64,000 bases of DNA, taken from assembly GCF_003610995.1 (NCBI RefSeq), contig NZ_CP032543.1, forward strand, positions 2,232,001-2,296,000. The letters run 5' to 3'. The notes beneath the pieces were generated by a model, which saw only the letters and a program-made list of their open reading frames with translations, ran no database searches and was not told the DNA's origin. Every line of letters begins with the position of its first letter. Within the stretch, counting starts at the first letter, position 1. A program made the translations under genes and the position numbers. Positions 46,666 through 55,402 of the stretch are shown piece after piece. Source of the stretch: Streptomyces griseus subsp. griseus (GTDB lineage Bacteria; Actinomycetota; Actinomycetes; Streptomycetales; Streptomycetaceae).

Positions 46666-49650
46666 GTGCGGATCGGGCGCAGGAAGCAGGCCACGGCCAT
46701 TGCCGTCGCTGTGATCGGCGGGCTGCTGAGCCCCTTCGCACCGGCCGCGACCGCCGCCCCCGCCGACCCGGGCAAACCCCCCGCCACCGCGCCCGACCGC
46801 GCCGACAGCGCACAGCCGCCCGCCGTCTGGCCCCGGCCGCAGAGCATCAAGGCCACCGGCCCGGCCCTGCCGCTCGGTACCGAAGCCACCGTCGTCGCCG
46901 AGCCGGGCGCCGATCCGTACGCCGTGGAGGAGCTGCGCTCCCTGCTGCGCGCGGCCGGTGTCACGGCCCTGCACGAGAGCCTGCCCGGCCGCGGGCCCCT
47001 GGTCCGGATCGGCGGCCCGGGCGCCGGGGAGGCGCTGCGGGCGCTGCGCGCACCCGACCGCGCCGATCTGCCCGCAGGCGGCTACCGGATCGCGTCCGGC
47101 CAGGTCGCCGGCCGCGCCACCGTGGCCCTGGACGGGCTCGGCGAGGACGGCCTGTTCCACGCGGTCCAGACGCTGCGGCAGCTGGTGAGCGGCGGCGCCG
47201 TGGCCGGGGTCATGGTGCGGGACTGGCCGGGCAGCGCCGTACGCGGCATGGCCGAGGGGTTCTACGGACAGCCCTGGACCCAGGAGGAGCGGCTGGCGCA
47301 GCTCGCCTTCATGGGCCGCACCAAGCAGAACCGCTACCTCTACGCGGCGGGCGACGACCCCTACCGGCTGGCCCGCTGGCGGGAGCCGTACCCGGCCCAG
47401 AAGCGGACCGAGTTCCGGGCGCTGGCGCGGAAGGCCGAGGCCGAGCATGTGACGCTCGGCTGGGCCGTCTCGCCCGGGCAGGCCATGTGCATGGCCTCCG
47501 ACCAGGACGTCCGGGCGCTGACCAAGAAGATCGACGCGATGTGGGCGCTGGGCGTGCGGGTCTTCCAGCTCCAGTTCCAGGACGTCAGCTACAGCGAGTG
47601 GCACTGCGACCTGGACGCCGAGACGTTCGGCAACGGCCCCAAGGCTGCGGCCCGTGCCCAGGCGAAGGTGGCCGGGGCGGTCGCCGGCCACCTGGAGGAG
47701 CGCCATCCGGGCGCGGCCCCGCTCTCGGTGCTGCCGACGGAGTTCTACCAGGACGGGGCCACCGACTACCGCACGGCGCTCGCCGCCGAGCTGGACGACC
47801 GGGTGCAGGTGGCCTGGACGGGCGTCGGGGTCGTACCGAAGAAGATCACCGGCGGTGAGCTGGCCGGGGCGCGCGCCGCGTTCCGCCACCCGCTGGTGAC
47901 CATGGACAACTACCCGGTCAACGACTACGCCCAGGACCGGATCTTCCTCGGCCCGTACACCGGCCGCGACCCGGCGGTGGCGAGCGGTTCGGCGGCGCTG
48001 CTGGCCAACGCGATGGAGCAGGCGTCCGCCTCGCGCATTCCGCTGTTCACCGCGGCCGACTTCGCCTGGAACCCGAAGGGTTACCGCGCGGACGAGTCCT
48101 GGCAGGCGGCGATCGACGATCTGGCGGGCGGTGACACGGGGGCCCGGGAGGCGCTGCGGGCGCTGGCGGGCAACAGCGCGGACTCGGTGCTCGGCTCGGA
48201 GGAGTCCGCCTATCTGCAACCCCTGTTCGCCGCGTTCTGGCAGTCCCGGGCGGCCGCCGCCCCGGTACGTGAGCGGGCGGCGCGCGAGCTGCGGGCGGCC
48301 TTCACCGTGATGCGGCAGGCCCCCGACCGGCTCGCCACCCCCGCCGAGGGGCGCCTGGCCGAAGAGGTGCGCCCCTGGACCGAGCAGCTGGCCCGCTACG
48401 GCCACGCGGGGGAGATCGCCGTGGACCTGCTCCAGGCCCAGGCGGCAGGCGACGGGGCGGCCGCCTGGCGGGCCCAGCTGGCGCTGGAGCCGCTGCGCCA
48501 GGAGATCGCCGCGGGCCGGGCCACGGTCGGCAAGGGCGTGCTGGACCCCTTCCTGGACCGGGCCGAGAAGGCCGCCGACGGCTGGAACGGGGTCGACCGG
48601 ACCGGTGGCCGGGTGACCAAGGACACCCACAGCTACACGGTCCGGCTGGACCGGGCCCGCCCGGTGGAGGCCGTGACGGCGCTCGCCGAGCCGGGACCCG
48701 CCCTGACCGGCGCGGTCGTGGAGGCCCACGTTCCGGGCGAGGGCTGGCGGGCGCTGGGGCAGCTGTCCCCGACCGGCTGGACCCAGACCGCCGCGAAGGG
48801 GCTGCGCGCCGATGCCGTACGGGTCACGGTCCCCGAGGAGGCCCGGACCACGCCCCCGTCGTACCTGAGCCCCAGCCTGCCCTCGGCCCCCGCGATCCCG
48901 GCGGGCACCCCGCGGCTGCGCGCCCTGGTGCCGTGGTTCGGCGACGAGCCCGCCGCCACCCTCGACCTGGCGCACGGCGAGACGGACGCGGAGATCGGCG
49001 GCGAGCCGCAGCGGGTCGCGGCGCGGCTGGCCGGGCGGCGTCCGGCCGAGGTGAAGGGCGCGCTGACCGCGAAGGCCCCCAAGGGCATCGAGGTGCGGGT
49101 CCCGAAGCAGACGACGGTGCCGCGCGGATCGCACACCGAGGTGCCGGTGGACATCACCGTTCCGGCGGACACCCCGGCGGGTGAGTACGAGGTGCCGCTG
49201 ACCTTCGGCGGCCAGGAGTCCACGCTGACCGTGCGGGCCTTCCCGCGTACGGGCGGCCCGGATCTGGCACGTACGGCCAAGGCCTCGTCCTCGGGCGACG
49301 AGACCCCGGACTTCCCGGCCTCCGCCGCCTCGGACGGCGACCCGGAGACCCGGTGGTCCTCGCCGGTGGAGGACGGCGCGTGGTGGCAGACCGAGCTGGA
49401 GCAGCCGGTGCGGCTGGGGCAGGTGGTGCTGTCCTGGCAGGACGCGTACGCCACCGGCTACCGCATACAGGTCTCCGCCGACGGCCGCACCTGGCGCACC
49501 GCGGCGACCGTCCGGGAGGGCCGGGGCGGGCGCGAGTCGGTGCGGATGGACGCGAAGGACACGCGGTTCATCCGGGTGCAGGGCGACGCCCGGGCGACGC
49601 AGTACGGCTACTCGCTGTGGTCGGTGGAGGCGTACGCCGTCGCCGAGTGA
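46666..49650 (+). CDS. Secreted beta-N-acetylhexosaminidase, GH84, with C-terminal F5/8-type domain
   Basis: 994 residues from GTG 46666 (GAGGGAG about 8 nt upstream). The signal peptide is at about 1-33 (RRKQATAIAVAVIGGLLSPFAPAATA). An N-terminal GH20/84-like alpha/beta domain follows to about 180. The catalytic barrel starts MAEGFYGQPWTQEERL and continues NRYLYAAGDDPYRLARWREPY and VFQLQFQDVSYSEW. At that last site GH84 enzymes have Asp-Asp; here it is Gln305-Asp306. An NPCBM-like linker and an F5/8 type C (CBM32-like) domain form the C terminus. It acts outside the cell on beta-GlcNAc or related glycans; hyaluronidase is an older label for this family. Confidence 0.9.
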   Translation: MRIGRRKQATAIAVAVIGGLLSPFAPAATAAPADPGKPPATAPDRADSAQPPAVWPRPQSIKATGPALPLGTEATVVAEPGADPYAVEELRSLLRAAGVTALHESLPGRGPLVRIGGPGAGEALRALRAPDRADLPAGGYRIASGQVAGRATVALDGLGEDGLFHAVQTLRQLVSGGAVAGVMVRDWPGSAVRGMAEGFYGQPWTQEERLAQLAFMGRTKQNRYLYAAGDDPYRLARWREPYPAQKRTEFRALARKAEAEHVTLGWAVSPGQAMCMASDQDVRALTKKIDAMWALGVRVFQLQFQDVSYSEWHCDLDAETFGNGPKAAARAQAKVAGAVAGHLEERHPGAAPLSVLPTEFYQDGATDYRTALAAELDDRVQVAWTGVGVVPKKITGGELAGARAAFRHPLVTMDNYPVNDYAQDRIFLGPYTGRDPAVASGSAALLANAMEQASASRIPLFTAADFAWNPKGYRADESWQAAIDDLAGGDTGAREALRALAGNSADSVLGSEESAYLQPLFAAFWQSRAAAAPVRERAARELRAAFTVMRQAPDRLATPAEGRLAEEVRPWTEQLARYGHAGEIAVDLLQAQAAGDGAAAWRAQLALEPLRQEIAAGRATVGKGVLDPFLDRAEKAADGWNGVDRTGGRVTKDTHSYTVRLDRARPVEAVTALAEPGPALTGAVVEAHVPGEGWRALGQLSPTGWTQTAAKGLRADAVRVTVPEEARTTPPSYLSPSLPSAPAIPAGTPRLRALVPWFGDEPAATLDLAHGETDAEIGGEPQRVAARLAGRRPAEVKGALTAKAPKGIEVRVPKQTTVPRGSHTEVPVDITVPADTPAGEYEVPLTFGGQESTLTVRAFPRTGGPDLARTAKASSSGDETPDFPASAASDGDPETRWSSPVEDGAWWQTELEQPVRLGQVVLSWQDAYATGYRIQVSADGRTWRTAATVREGRGGRESVRMDAKDTRFIRVQGDARATQYGYSLWSVEAYAVAE

Positions 49651-49739
49651 CCTCCGGCGTACGCGGTCGCGCCCTGGCGTACCCGGTCGCGGGGCGACCC
49701 GTACCGCAGGCCCGGCCGGGGGACGACGAAGGCCCGGTC

Positions 49740-50276
49740 TCAGGCGGAGACGCCGTCGATCCGGGCCATCACGTCGTCCGCGCCGAACGGTTGCAAGTAC
49801 GGCAGCCAGCGCGGGTCGCGGTGTCCGGTCCCGATGATCCGCCAGGCCAGGCCGGTCGGCGGGGCGGGCTGGTGGCGCAGCCGCCAGCCGAGCTCGGGGA
49901 GATGACGGTCGGCCTTGACGTGGTTGCAGCGGCGGCAGGCCGCCACCACGTTGTCCCACGCGTGCTGTCCACCGCGGCTGCGCGGGATCACGTGGTCGAC
50001 GCTGGTCGCGGCGGCCCCGCAGTACATGCAGCGCCCCCCGTCCCGGGCGAACAGCGCCCGGCGCGTCAGGGGAACGGGCCCCCGGTAGGGGACCCGCACG
50101 AAGCGCTTGAGCCGGACCACGCTGGGCGCGGGCACGGCACGGGTGGCACTGTGCAGGAAGGCGCCGGTCTCCTCGAGGCAGATGGCCTTGTTCTCGAGGA
50201 CGAGGACGAGCGCGCGGCGGAGCGGTACGACGCCGAGCGGCTCGTACGACGCGTTGAGAACCAGGACGTGCGGCAC
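49740..50276 (-). CDS. HNH endonuclease-family protein
   Basis: 178 residues from GTG 50276, fixed by AAGGAGG 8 nt upstream. PHVLVLNASYEPLGVVPLRRALVLVL begins the conserved actinobacterial HNH protein. The HNH site is RCMYCGAAATSVDHVIPRSRGGQHAWDNVVAACRRCNHVKADR, with two C-x2-C zinc pairs, the central DHV His, and Asn and His at the end. It probably binds and nicks DNA or RNA; its target is unknown. It is convergent with GH84; no strong hairpin separates them. Confidence 0.87.
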   Translation of the reverse strand: MPHVLVLNASYEPLGVVPLRRALVLVLENKAICLEETGAFLHSATRAVPAPSVVRLKRFVRVPYRGPVPLTRRALFARDGGRCMYCGAAATSVDHVIPRSRGGQHAWDNVVAACRRCNHVKADRHLPELGWRLRHQPAPPTGLAWRIIGTGHRDPRWLPYLQPFGADDVMARIDGVSA

Positions 50277-50590
50277 GGTGGATGCCTCCTTGTACGCCGG
50301 CGGCGCGTGGCTCGCGCCGGGACGATCCGATCTCAGTCTCTCCTCATGCCTGGTCGAAGCGCCACCACGTAGGGGTAACGGGCCGGGAGGATTTTTCTCA
50401 CCCTCCGCCACGGCGGGCGCCGGCCCGGCTCCGGAGCGGTGCCTCACCAGGGCGGCCGCGCGCACTGTGCGATCGGCCACAGCACGCCTTTCCCCGGTGA
50501 GACCTGTCTCTCCCCGAGGACGGCAACGAACCGCTCCCCCGGCTTCGTTAGTGTTATCGGTCAACCGTCGTCCTTCTGGAGGTCCCCGCC
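50277..50590. other. 314-bp divergent intergenic region HNH / MscS
   Basis: No gene. The MscS side has an AT-richer stretch at about 50540-50565 (TTCGTTAGTGTTATCGG) that could hold a -10 element. No palindromic operator seen. Confidence 0.4.
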
Positions 50591-51658
50591 GTGCACCTGT
50601 CCGTCCTCTTGGCCGCAGCGCCGTCACCCGAGCCGGGCGGCTCGCTTGAGGAAGCCGCCGAGCAGGCCGGGAACGCCGCGGGGTGGGTCGAGGAGAACTG
50701 GTCCACCTGGCTGAGCACCGGTCTGCGGATCCTGCTGATCGTGGCTATCGCGGTCACGCTGCGCTATCTGATCCGCCGCGCTCTGACCAATCTGATCGAC
50801 CGGATGAACCGCAGCGCCCAGGCGGTGGAGGGCACGGCGCTGGGCGGCCTCCTGGTGAACGCGGAGCGCCGACGTCAGCGCTCGGAGGCGATCGGCTCGG
50901 TCCTGCGGTCGGTGGCCTCCTTCATGATCATGGGAACGGCCGCGCTGATGGTGCTGGGCGCCTTCAAGATCAACCTGGCGCCACTCCTCGCTTCTGCCGG
51001 CGTCGCCGGTGTCGCGCTCGGTTTCGGCGCCCGCAACCTGGTCACAGACTTCCTCTCCGGCGTCTTCATGATCCTGGAGGACCAGTACGGGGTCGGGGAC
51101 ACGATCGACGCGGGGGTGGCCTCCGGTGAGGTCATCGAGGTCGGCCTGCGGGTCACCAAGCTGCGCGGCGACAACGGCGAGATCTGGTACGTCCGCAACG
51201 GCGAGGTCAAGCGGATCGGCAACCTCAGCCAGGGCTGGTCCACCGCCGGCGTCGACGTCACGGTCCGCCCGACGGAGAGCCTGGAGCACGTCCGCGAGGC
51301 GATCTCCACCGCCGCCGAGGCCATGGCGAAGGACGAGCCCTGGTCGGAGCGGCTGTGGGGCCCGGTGGAGGTGCTCGGCCTGGACGCGGTCCTGCTGGAC
51401 TCCATGACGCTCCGGGTCACCGCGAAGACGATGCCGGGCAAGTCGGTGGGCGTGGAGCGCGAGCTGCGCTGGCGCATCAAGCAGGCGCTGGACGACGCGG
51501 GCATCCGCATGATCGGCGCGGTGCCGCTCCAGGCGGAGGGCGAGTCCACGGCGGACCCGACGGCGGCGATGGCGGCCCCCTCGGCGTACGCGTCGGCCAC
51601 CTCCCCGCAGTCGATGGCGGCGACGCCGATACCGCCGCAGACCAACCTGAACAAGTAG
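50591..51658 (+). CDS. Mechanosensitive ion channel, MscS family
   Basis: 355 residues from GTG 50591 (GGAGG 9 nt upstream). Three membrane segments lie at about 40-60, 105-130 and 135-160. The pore helix is LAPLLASAGVAGVALGFGARNLVTDFLSGVFMILEDQYGVGDTIDAG, with the glycine/alanine pattern of MscS TM3. The cytoplasmic beta domain follows (GEVIEVGLRVTKLRGDNGEIWYVRNGEV). The C-terminal tail is Ala/Pro/Thr-rich. It opens under membrane tension to release solutes during hypo-osmotic shock. It ends at the strong terminator at 51670. Confidence 0.92.
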   Translation: MHLSVLLAAAPSPEPGGSLEEAAEQAGNAAGWVEENWSTWLSTGLRILLIVAIAVTLRYLIRRALTNLIDRMNRSAQAVEGTALGGLLVNAERRRQRSEAIGSVLRSVASFMIMGTAALMVLGAFKINLAPLLASAGVAGVALGFGARNLVTDFLSGVFMILEDQYGVGDTIDAGVASGEVIEVGLRVTKLRGDNGEIWYVRNGEVKRIGNLSQGWSTAGVDVTVRPTESLEHVREAISTAAEAMAKDEPWSERLWGPVEVLGLDAVLLDSMTLRVTAKTMPGKSVGVERELRWRIKQALDDAGIRMIGAVPLQAEGESTADPTAAMAAPSAYASATSPQSMAATPIPPQTNLNK

Positions 51659-51669
51659 GCCCGTGCCGC

Positions 51670-51716
51670 GACGCCCCCGGCCGCCCCTGGAACCCAGGAA
51701 GGCGGCCGGGGGCGTC
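51670..51716 (+). terminator. mscS terminator
   Basis: 16-bp perfect arms at 51670-51685 and 51701-51716; the loop carries its own CCTGG-aac-CCAGG hairpin. Confidence 0.85.
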
Positions 51717-51769
51717 CGCGTGCCCCGGCGCCCGAGGTAACGCTTTCATTTCCGGACAGACGTCCCCCA

Positions 51770-51799
51770 TTGACGCCCCGGTGACCTGCGTCTTACCGT
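51770..51799 (+). promoter_or_regulatory. Predicted csn operon promoter
   Basis: TTGACG (-35, 51770-51775) and TACCGT (-10, 51794-51799), spacing 18 bp. The transcription start would fall near 51806, at the edge of the operator palindrome. Confidence 0.6.
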
Positions 51800-51808
51800 C
51801 CTCCCAGA

Positions 51809-51825
51809 TTAGGAAACTTTCCTAA
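51809..51825. promoter_or_regulatory. CsnR-type ROK operator
   Basis: TTAGGAAACTTTCCTAA is a perfect 8-bp inverted repeat about one central base, 28 bp before the ROK gene. It agrees with the palindrome I recall for CsnR in chitosanase regulation. Its place at the start point implies autorepression of the operon. Confidence 0.8.
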
Positions 51826-51853
51826 CAGAGTCGACGAGGGTGGGGCATCCACG

Positions 51854-53059
51854 ATGACGGGAACCACACCGGGCACCCCCCGGGTGCTGCGGGCCATGAA
51901 CGACCGGGCCGCCCTCGATCTGCTGCTGGAGCACGGGCCCCTCTCCCGCACCCGGATCGGCAAGCTGACCGGTCTCTCCAAGCCCACCGCCTCCCAGCTC
52001 CTCGCCCGGCTGGAGGCGGCCGGGCTGGTCGTCGCCACCGGCACCAGTGAGGGGCGGCCCGGGCCCAACGCGCAGCTCTACACCGTGAACGCGCGCGCCG
52101 CCCACGTCGCCGGACTCGATGTGAACGAGCGGCGCATCATCGCCGCCGTCGCCGATGTGACCGGGGCGAGCGTCGGGCAGTTCGAGCTGGCGACGCCCGG
52201 GCGGCGCGCCGACAGCGTGGTGCGGCAGGTCGCCAACGCGTTGGACGGGGCGGTGAAGGAGGCCGGGCTGACCCGCGCCGACATCCACCGGGTCGTGATC
52301 GGCACCCCGGGCGCCTTCGACCCGAGCACCGGGCGGCTGCGGTACGCCTCGCACCTGCCCGGCTGGCACTCCCCCACGCTCCTGGACGAGCTGGCCGCCT
52401 TCCTGCCGATGCCGGTGGAGTACGAGAACGACGTCAACCTGGTCGCCGTGGCCGAGCAGCGCCTCGGTGCGGCCCGCGGCCACGAGGACTTCGTGCTGCT
52501 GTGGAACGAGGAGGGCCTCGGCGCCGCCCTCGTCATCAACGGGCGCCTGCACCGCGGCTTCACCGGCGGCGCGGGCGAGGTCGGCTTCCTGCCGGTGCCC
52601 GGCACCCCCCTCGTACGCCAGGTCGTCAAGGCCAACAGCGGCGGCTTCCAGGAGCTGGCGGGCGCCCAGGCGGTGCCCCGGATCGCCAAGGCGCTCGGCA
52701 TCGACCCCCCGCAGCAGCCGCACGCCAAGGCCGCCGCCATCCTGCTGGAGCGGGCGGCCGCGGCGTACGAGCAGGACGAGGCGCTGACCGAGCTGCTCGG
52801 CCAGTACGCCCACCGGCTCGCCACCGGTCTCGCCTCCGTCACCGCCGTCCTGGACCCCGGCGTCATCGTGCTCTCCGGCGGCGCGCTCGCCTCCGGCGGC
52901 GAGGTCCTGCGCTCCCTGATCCAGTCCGAGCTGGCCGAACTCGCCGCCTCCCGGCCCCGGCTGGTCGTCGGCGAGATCGACCGCACCCCCGTGCTGCGCG
53001 GCGCCCTGGAGAGGGCGCTCGCCGACACCCGCGACGAAGTGTTCGACACCTCGCGCTGA
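51854..53059 (+). CDS. csnR: ROK-family transcriptional repressor of the sugar operon
   Basis: 401 residues. The N-terminal winged helix is RAALDLLLEHGPLSRTRIGKLTGLSKPTASQLLARLEAAGLV. The ROK domain follows from about 80 (VAGLDVNERRIIAAVADVTG; VVIGTPGAFDPSTG; VEYENDVNLVAVAEQRLG). The ROK zinc motif is missing: GAGEVGF replaces GAGExGH and there is no CxCGxxGC, so the domain probably binds sugar without kinase activity. First gene of the operon with the ABC transporter, GH4 and kinase. Gene order and operator equal csnR in S. coelicolor. Confidence 0.85.
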   Translation: MTGTTPGTPRVLRAMNDRAALDLLLEHGPLSRTRIGKLTGLSKPTASQLLARLEAAGLVVATGTSEGRPGPNAQLYTVNARAAHVAGLDVNERRIIAAVADVTGASVGQFELATPGRRADSVVRQVANALDGAVKEAGLTRADIHRVVIGTPGAFDPSTGRLRYASHLPGWHSPTLLDELAAFLPMPVEYENDVNLVAVAEQRLGAARGHEDFVLLWNEEGLGAALVINGRLHRGFTGGAGEVGFLPVPGTPLVRQVVKANSGGFQELAGAQAVPRIAKALGIDPPQQPHAKAAAILLERAAAAYEQDEALTELLGQYAHRLATGLASVTAVLDPGVIVLSGGALASGGEVLRSLIQSELAELAASRPRLVVGEIDRTPVLRGALERALADTRDEVFDTSR

Positions 53060-53119
53060 ACCGACCCCCGTACCCGTCCCTGCCGTCTGCCTCTCTTCCC
53101 CGCCCCTGGGAGCTCTGTC

Positions 53120-54451
53120 ATGCGCACAAGCCGTCTCACCACCACCGCTGTCGCCGTCGCCGCGATATCGGTTCTCGCCACCGCGTGTACCGGTCAGTCC
53201 GAGGCCGGAGCCACCGACGACCCGAAGGCGAGGACCACGATCAACTTCTGGCACGGCTGGAGCTCGCCCGCCGAGGTCAAGGCCGTCCAGGACAACATCG
53301 ACCGGTTCGAGAAGGCCCACCCGAACATCACGGTGAAGGTCTCCGGCAACATCAACGACGACAAGCTCAACCAGGCGCTGCGCGCGGGTGGTTCGAACGG
53401 GCCGGACGTCGTCTCCTCCTTCACCACCGCCAACGTCGGCAAGTTCTGCTCGTCGGGCGCCTTCGCCGACCTCGGGCCGTTCATCGAGAAGTCGGACCTG
53501 GACCTGGAGAAGACGTTCCCCAAGGTCCTCCTCGACTACACCCAGTTCGAGGGCAAGCGGTGCGCCCTGCCGCTGCTCACGGACGCGTACGGCCTCTACT
53601 ACAACAAGGACGCCTTCAAGAAGGCCGGGATCACCGCCCCGCCGAAGACGATGTCCGAGCTGGCGAGCGTCGCCGAGAAGCTGACGGTGGAGAAGGGCGA
53701 CAGCTACCAGCAGCTCGGCTTCATGCCGAACTTCCACGGTTACGAGACCGTCGCCGACCACTACCTCTCCTCGTGGGACCACAGGTACTTCGACGAGAAC
53801 GGCAAGTCGAACATCGCCAAGGACCCGGCGTTCGCGGAGATGTTCACGTACCAGAAGAAGCTCGTGGAGGACCTCGGCGGCTACGCGAAGCTGGAGAAGT
53901 ACCGCGGCACCTTCGGTGACGAGTGGGGCGCCAAGCACCCCTTCCACACCGGCCAGGTGGCCATGCAGCTGGACGGCGAGTGGCGGCTCGGGATGGCCGA
54001 GGACGCCGGGGCCGGCTTCGAGATCGGCGTCGCGCCGATGCCCGTCGCCGACGACGAGGCGGACAGCTACGGCAAGGGCTTCCTCTCGGGCACGATCGTG
54101 GGCATCGCCCCGGCCGGCAAGAAGCAGAACGCCGCGTGGGAGCTGGTGAAGTACATGACCAGCGACACGGAGGCGGTCGTCAACTTCGCCAACGGCATCC
54201 GCAACGTGCCCTCCACCTTCGAGGCGCTGAAGTCGCCCGACCTGAAGTTCGACCCGCGCTTCAAGACCTTCCTGGACATCGCCCAGCACCCGAAGTCCAG
54301 CACGCCTGACGGGGCCGTCAACGGCTCCACGTACCAGCAGACCCTCCAGGACTTCGGCTACCAGTACGAGAAGGGCGCGGTGAAGGACCTCCAGGCCGGT
54401 CTGGAGAAGACCGCGAAGCAGATCGACACCGACATCGCCAAGGCCAAGTAG
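53120..54451 (+). CDS. csnE: ABC transporter sugar-binding lipoprotein
   Basis: 443 residues. The lipoprotein signal ends in LATAC (Cys23). The family-1 extracellular binding-protein domain follows: INFWHGWSSPAEVKAVQDNIDRFEKAHPNI, GLYYNKDAFKKAGITAPPKTMSEL and AMQLDGEWRLGM. It is anchored outside the membrane and passes an oligosaccharide to the two permeases downstream. The equivalent S. coelicolor operon imports glucosamine oligomers from chitosan. No ATPase gene is present; MsiK probably serves, as for other Streptomyces sugar importers. Confidence 0.88.
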   Translation: MRTSRLTTTAVAVAAISVLATACTGQSEAGATDDPKARTTINFWHGWSSPAEVKAVQDNIDRFEKAHPNITVKVSGNINDDKLNQALRAGGSNGPDVVSSFTTANVGKFCSSGAFADLGPFIEKSDLDLEKTFPKVLLDYTQFEGKRCALPLLTDAYGLYYNKDAFKKAGITAPPKTMSELASVAEKLTVEKGDSYQQLGFMPNFHGYETVADHYLSSWDHRYFDENGKSNIAKDPAFAEMFTYQKKLVEDLGGYAKLEKYRGTFGDEWGAKHPFHTGQVAMQLDGEWRLGMAEDAGAGFEIGVAPMPVADDEADSYGKGFLSGTIVGIAPAGKKQNAAWELVKYMTSDTEAVVNFANGIRNVPSTFEALKSPDLKFDPRFKTFLDIAQHPKSSTPDGAVNGSTYQQTLQDFGYQYEKGAVKDLQAGLEKTAKQIDTDIAKAK

Positions 54452-54457
54452 CCGACG

Positions 54458-55399
54458 ATGACGACGCACACCCTCCGCTCCAAGCGCCGCCGGTCGGCGC
54501 TGCGGAACGCGGCCTTCATGTCGCCGTGGCTGATCGGGTTCTCGGTCTTCTTCGCGTACCCGATGGTCTCGACGGTCTACTTCTCCTTCACGGAGTACGA
54601 CGGGTTCGGGGCGCCGGTCTTCAACGGGCTGACGAACTGGACGTACGTCTTCCGCGACTACCCGATGTTCTGGCCGTCGCTGTGGAACACGCTCTGGCTG
54701 GTGGTCGTCATGGTCACCTGCCGGGTCGTCTTCGGGCTAGGGATCGGGCTGCTGATCACCAAGATCAAGACGGGGACGGGCGTCTTCCGGACGCTGTTCT
54801 ACCTCCCGTACCTGGCCCCGCCCGTCGCCGCGACGCTCGCCTTCGTCTTCCTGCTCAACCCGGGCACCGGCCCGGTCAACGCGATCCTCGGCGATCTGGG
54901 GCTGCCGACGCCCGGCTGGTTCAACGACGCCGCCTGGTCCAAGCCTGCCCTCACCATGCTCGCGGTCTGGGGCATCGGGGACCTGATGGTCATCTTCATG
55001 GCCTCGCTGCTGGACGTGCCGACCGAGCAGTACGAGGCGGCCGAGCTGGACGGCGCCTCCGCCTGGCAGAAGTTCCGCTTCGTGACCCTGCCGAACATCG
55101 CGCCGATCGTGCTGTTCGCCGTGGTGACGGGCGTCATCCAGGCGATGCAGTACTACACCCAGCCGCTGGTGGCCGGAAAGGTCGCCTCCGGCGTCATCGG
55201 CGGCTCAGGACAGTCCTTCGAACCCGGCTATCCCGACAAGTCGACACTCACCCTTCCCCAGCTCGTCTACAACCTCGGCTTCCAGCGCTTCGACTACGGC
55301 GCCGCCTGTGTCGTCGCCCTCATCCTGTTCGCCCTGGCCATGGCCTTCACCGCGCTGCTCATGCGGGGCCGCAACAACCTGATCCAGGCCGGTGACTGA
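54458..55399 (+). CDS. csnF: ABC transporter permease (MalF type)
   Basis: 313 residues, six membrane helices. The basic N terminus precedes AFMSPWLIGFSVFFAYPMVSTVYFSF. The EAA loop that contacts the ATPase is EQYEAAELDGASAWQKFRFVTLPNIAPIVLF. It starts 6 bp after csnE and ends 3 bp before csnG. Confidence 0.88.
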   Translation: MTTHTLRSKRRRSALRNAAFMSPWLIGFSVFFAYPMVSTVYFSFTEYDGFGAPVFNGLTNWTYVFRDYPMFWPSLWNTLWLVVVMVTCRVVFGLGIGLLITKIKTGTGVFRTLFYLPYLAPPVAATLAFVFLLNPGTGPVNAILGDLGLPTPGWFNDAAWSKPALTMLAVWGIGDLMVIFMASLLDVPTEQYEAAELDGASAWQKFRFVTLPNIAPIVLFAVVTGVIQAMQYYTQPLVAGKVASGVIGGSGQSFEPGYPDKSTLTLPQLVYNLGFQRFDYGAACVVALILFALAMAFTALLMRGRNNLIQAGD

Positions 55400-55402
55400 G
55401 CC

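Noticed and set aside
49656..49691. 16-bp near-identical direct repeat GGCGTAC(G/C)CGGTCGCG after the GH84 gene
   Set aside because: Only two copies in GC-rich sequence, no symmetry and no mobile-element features; probably chance or slippage.
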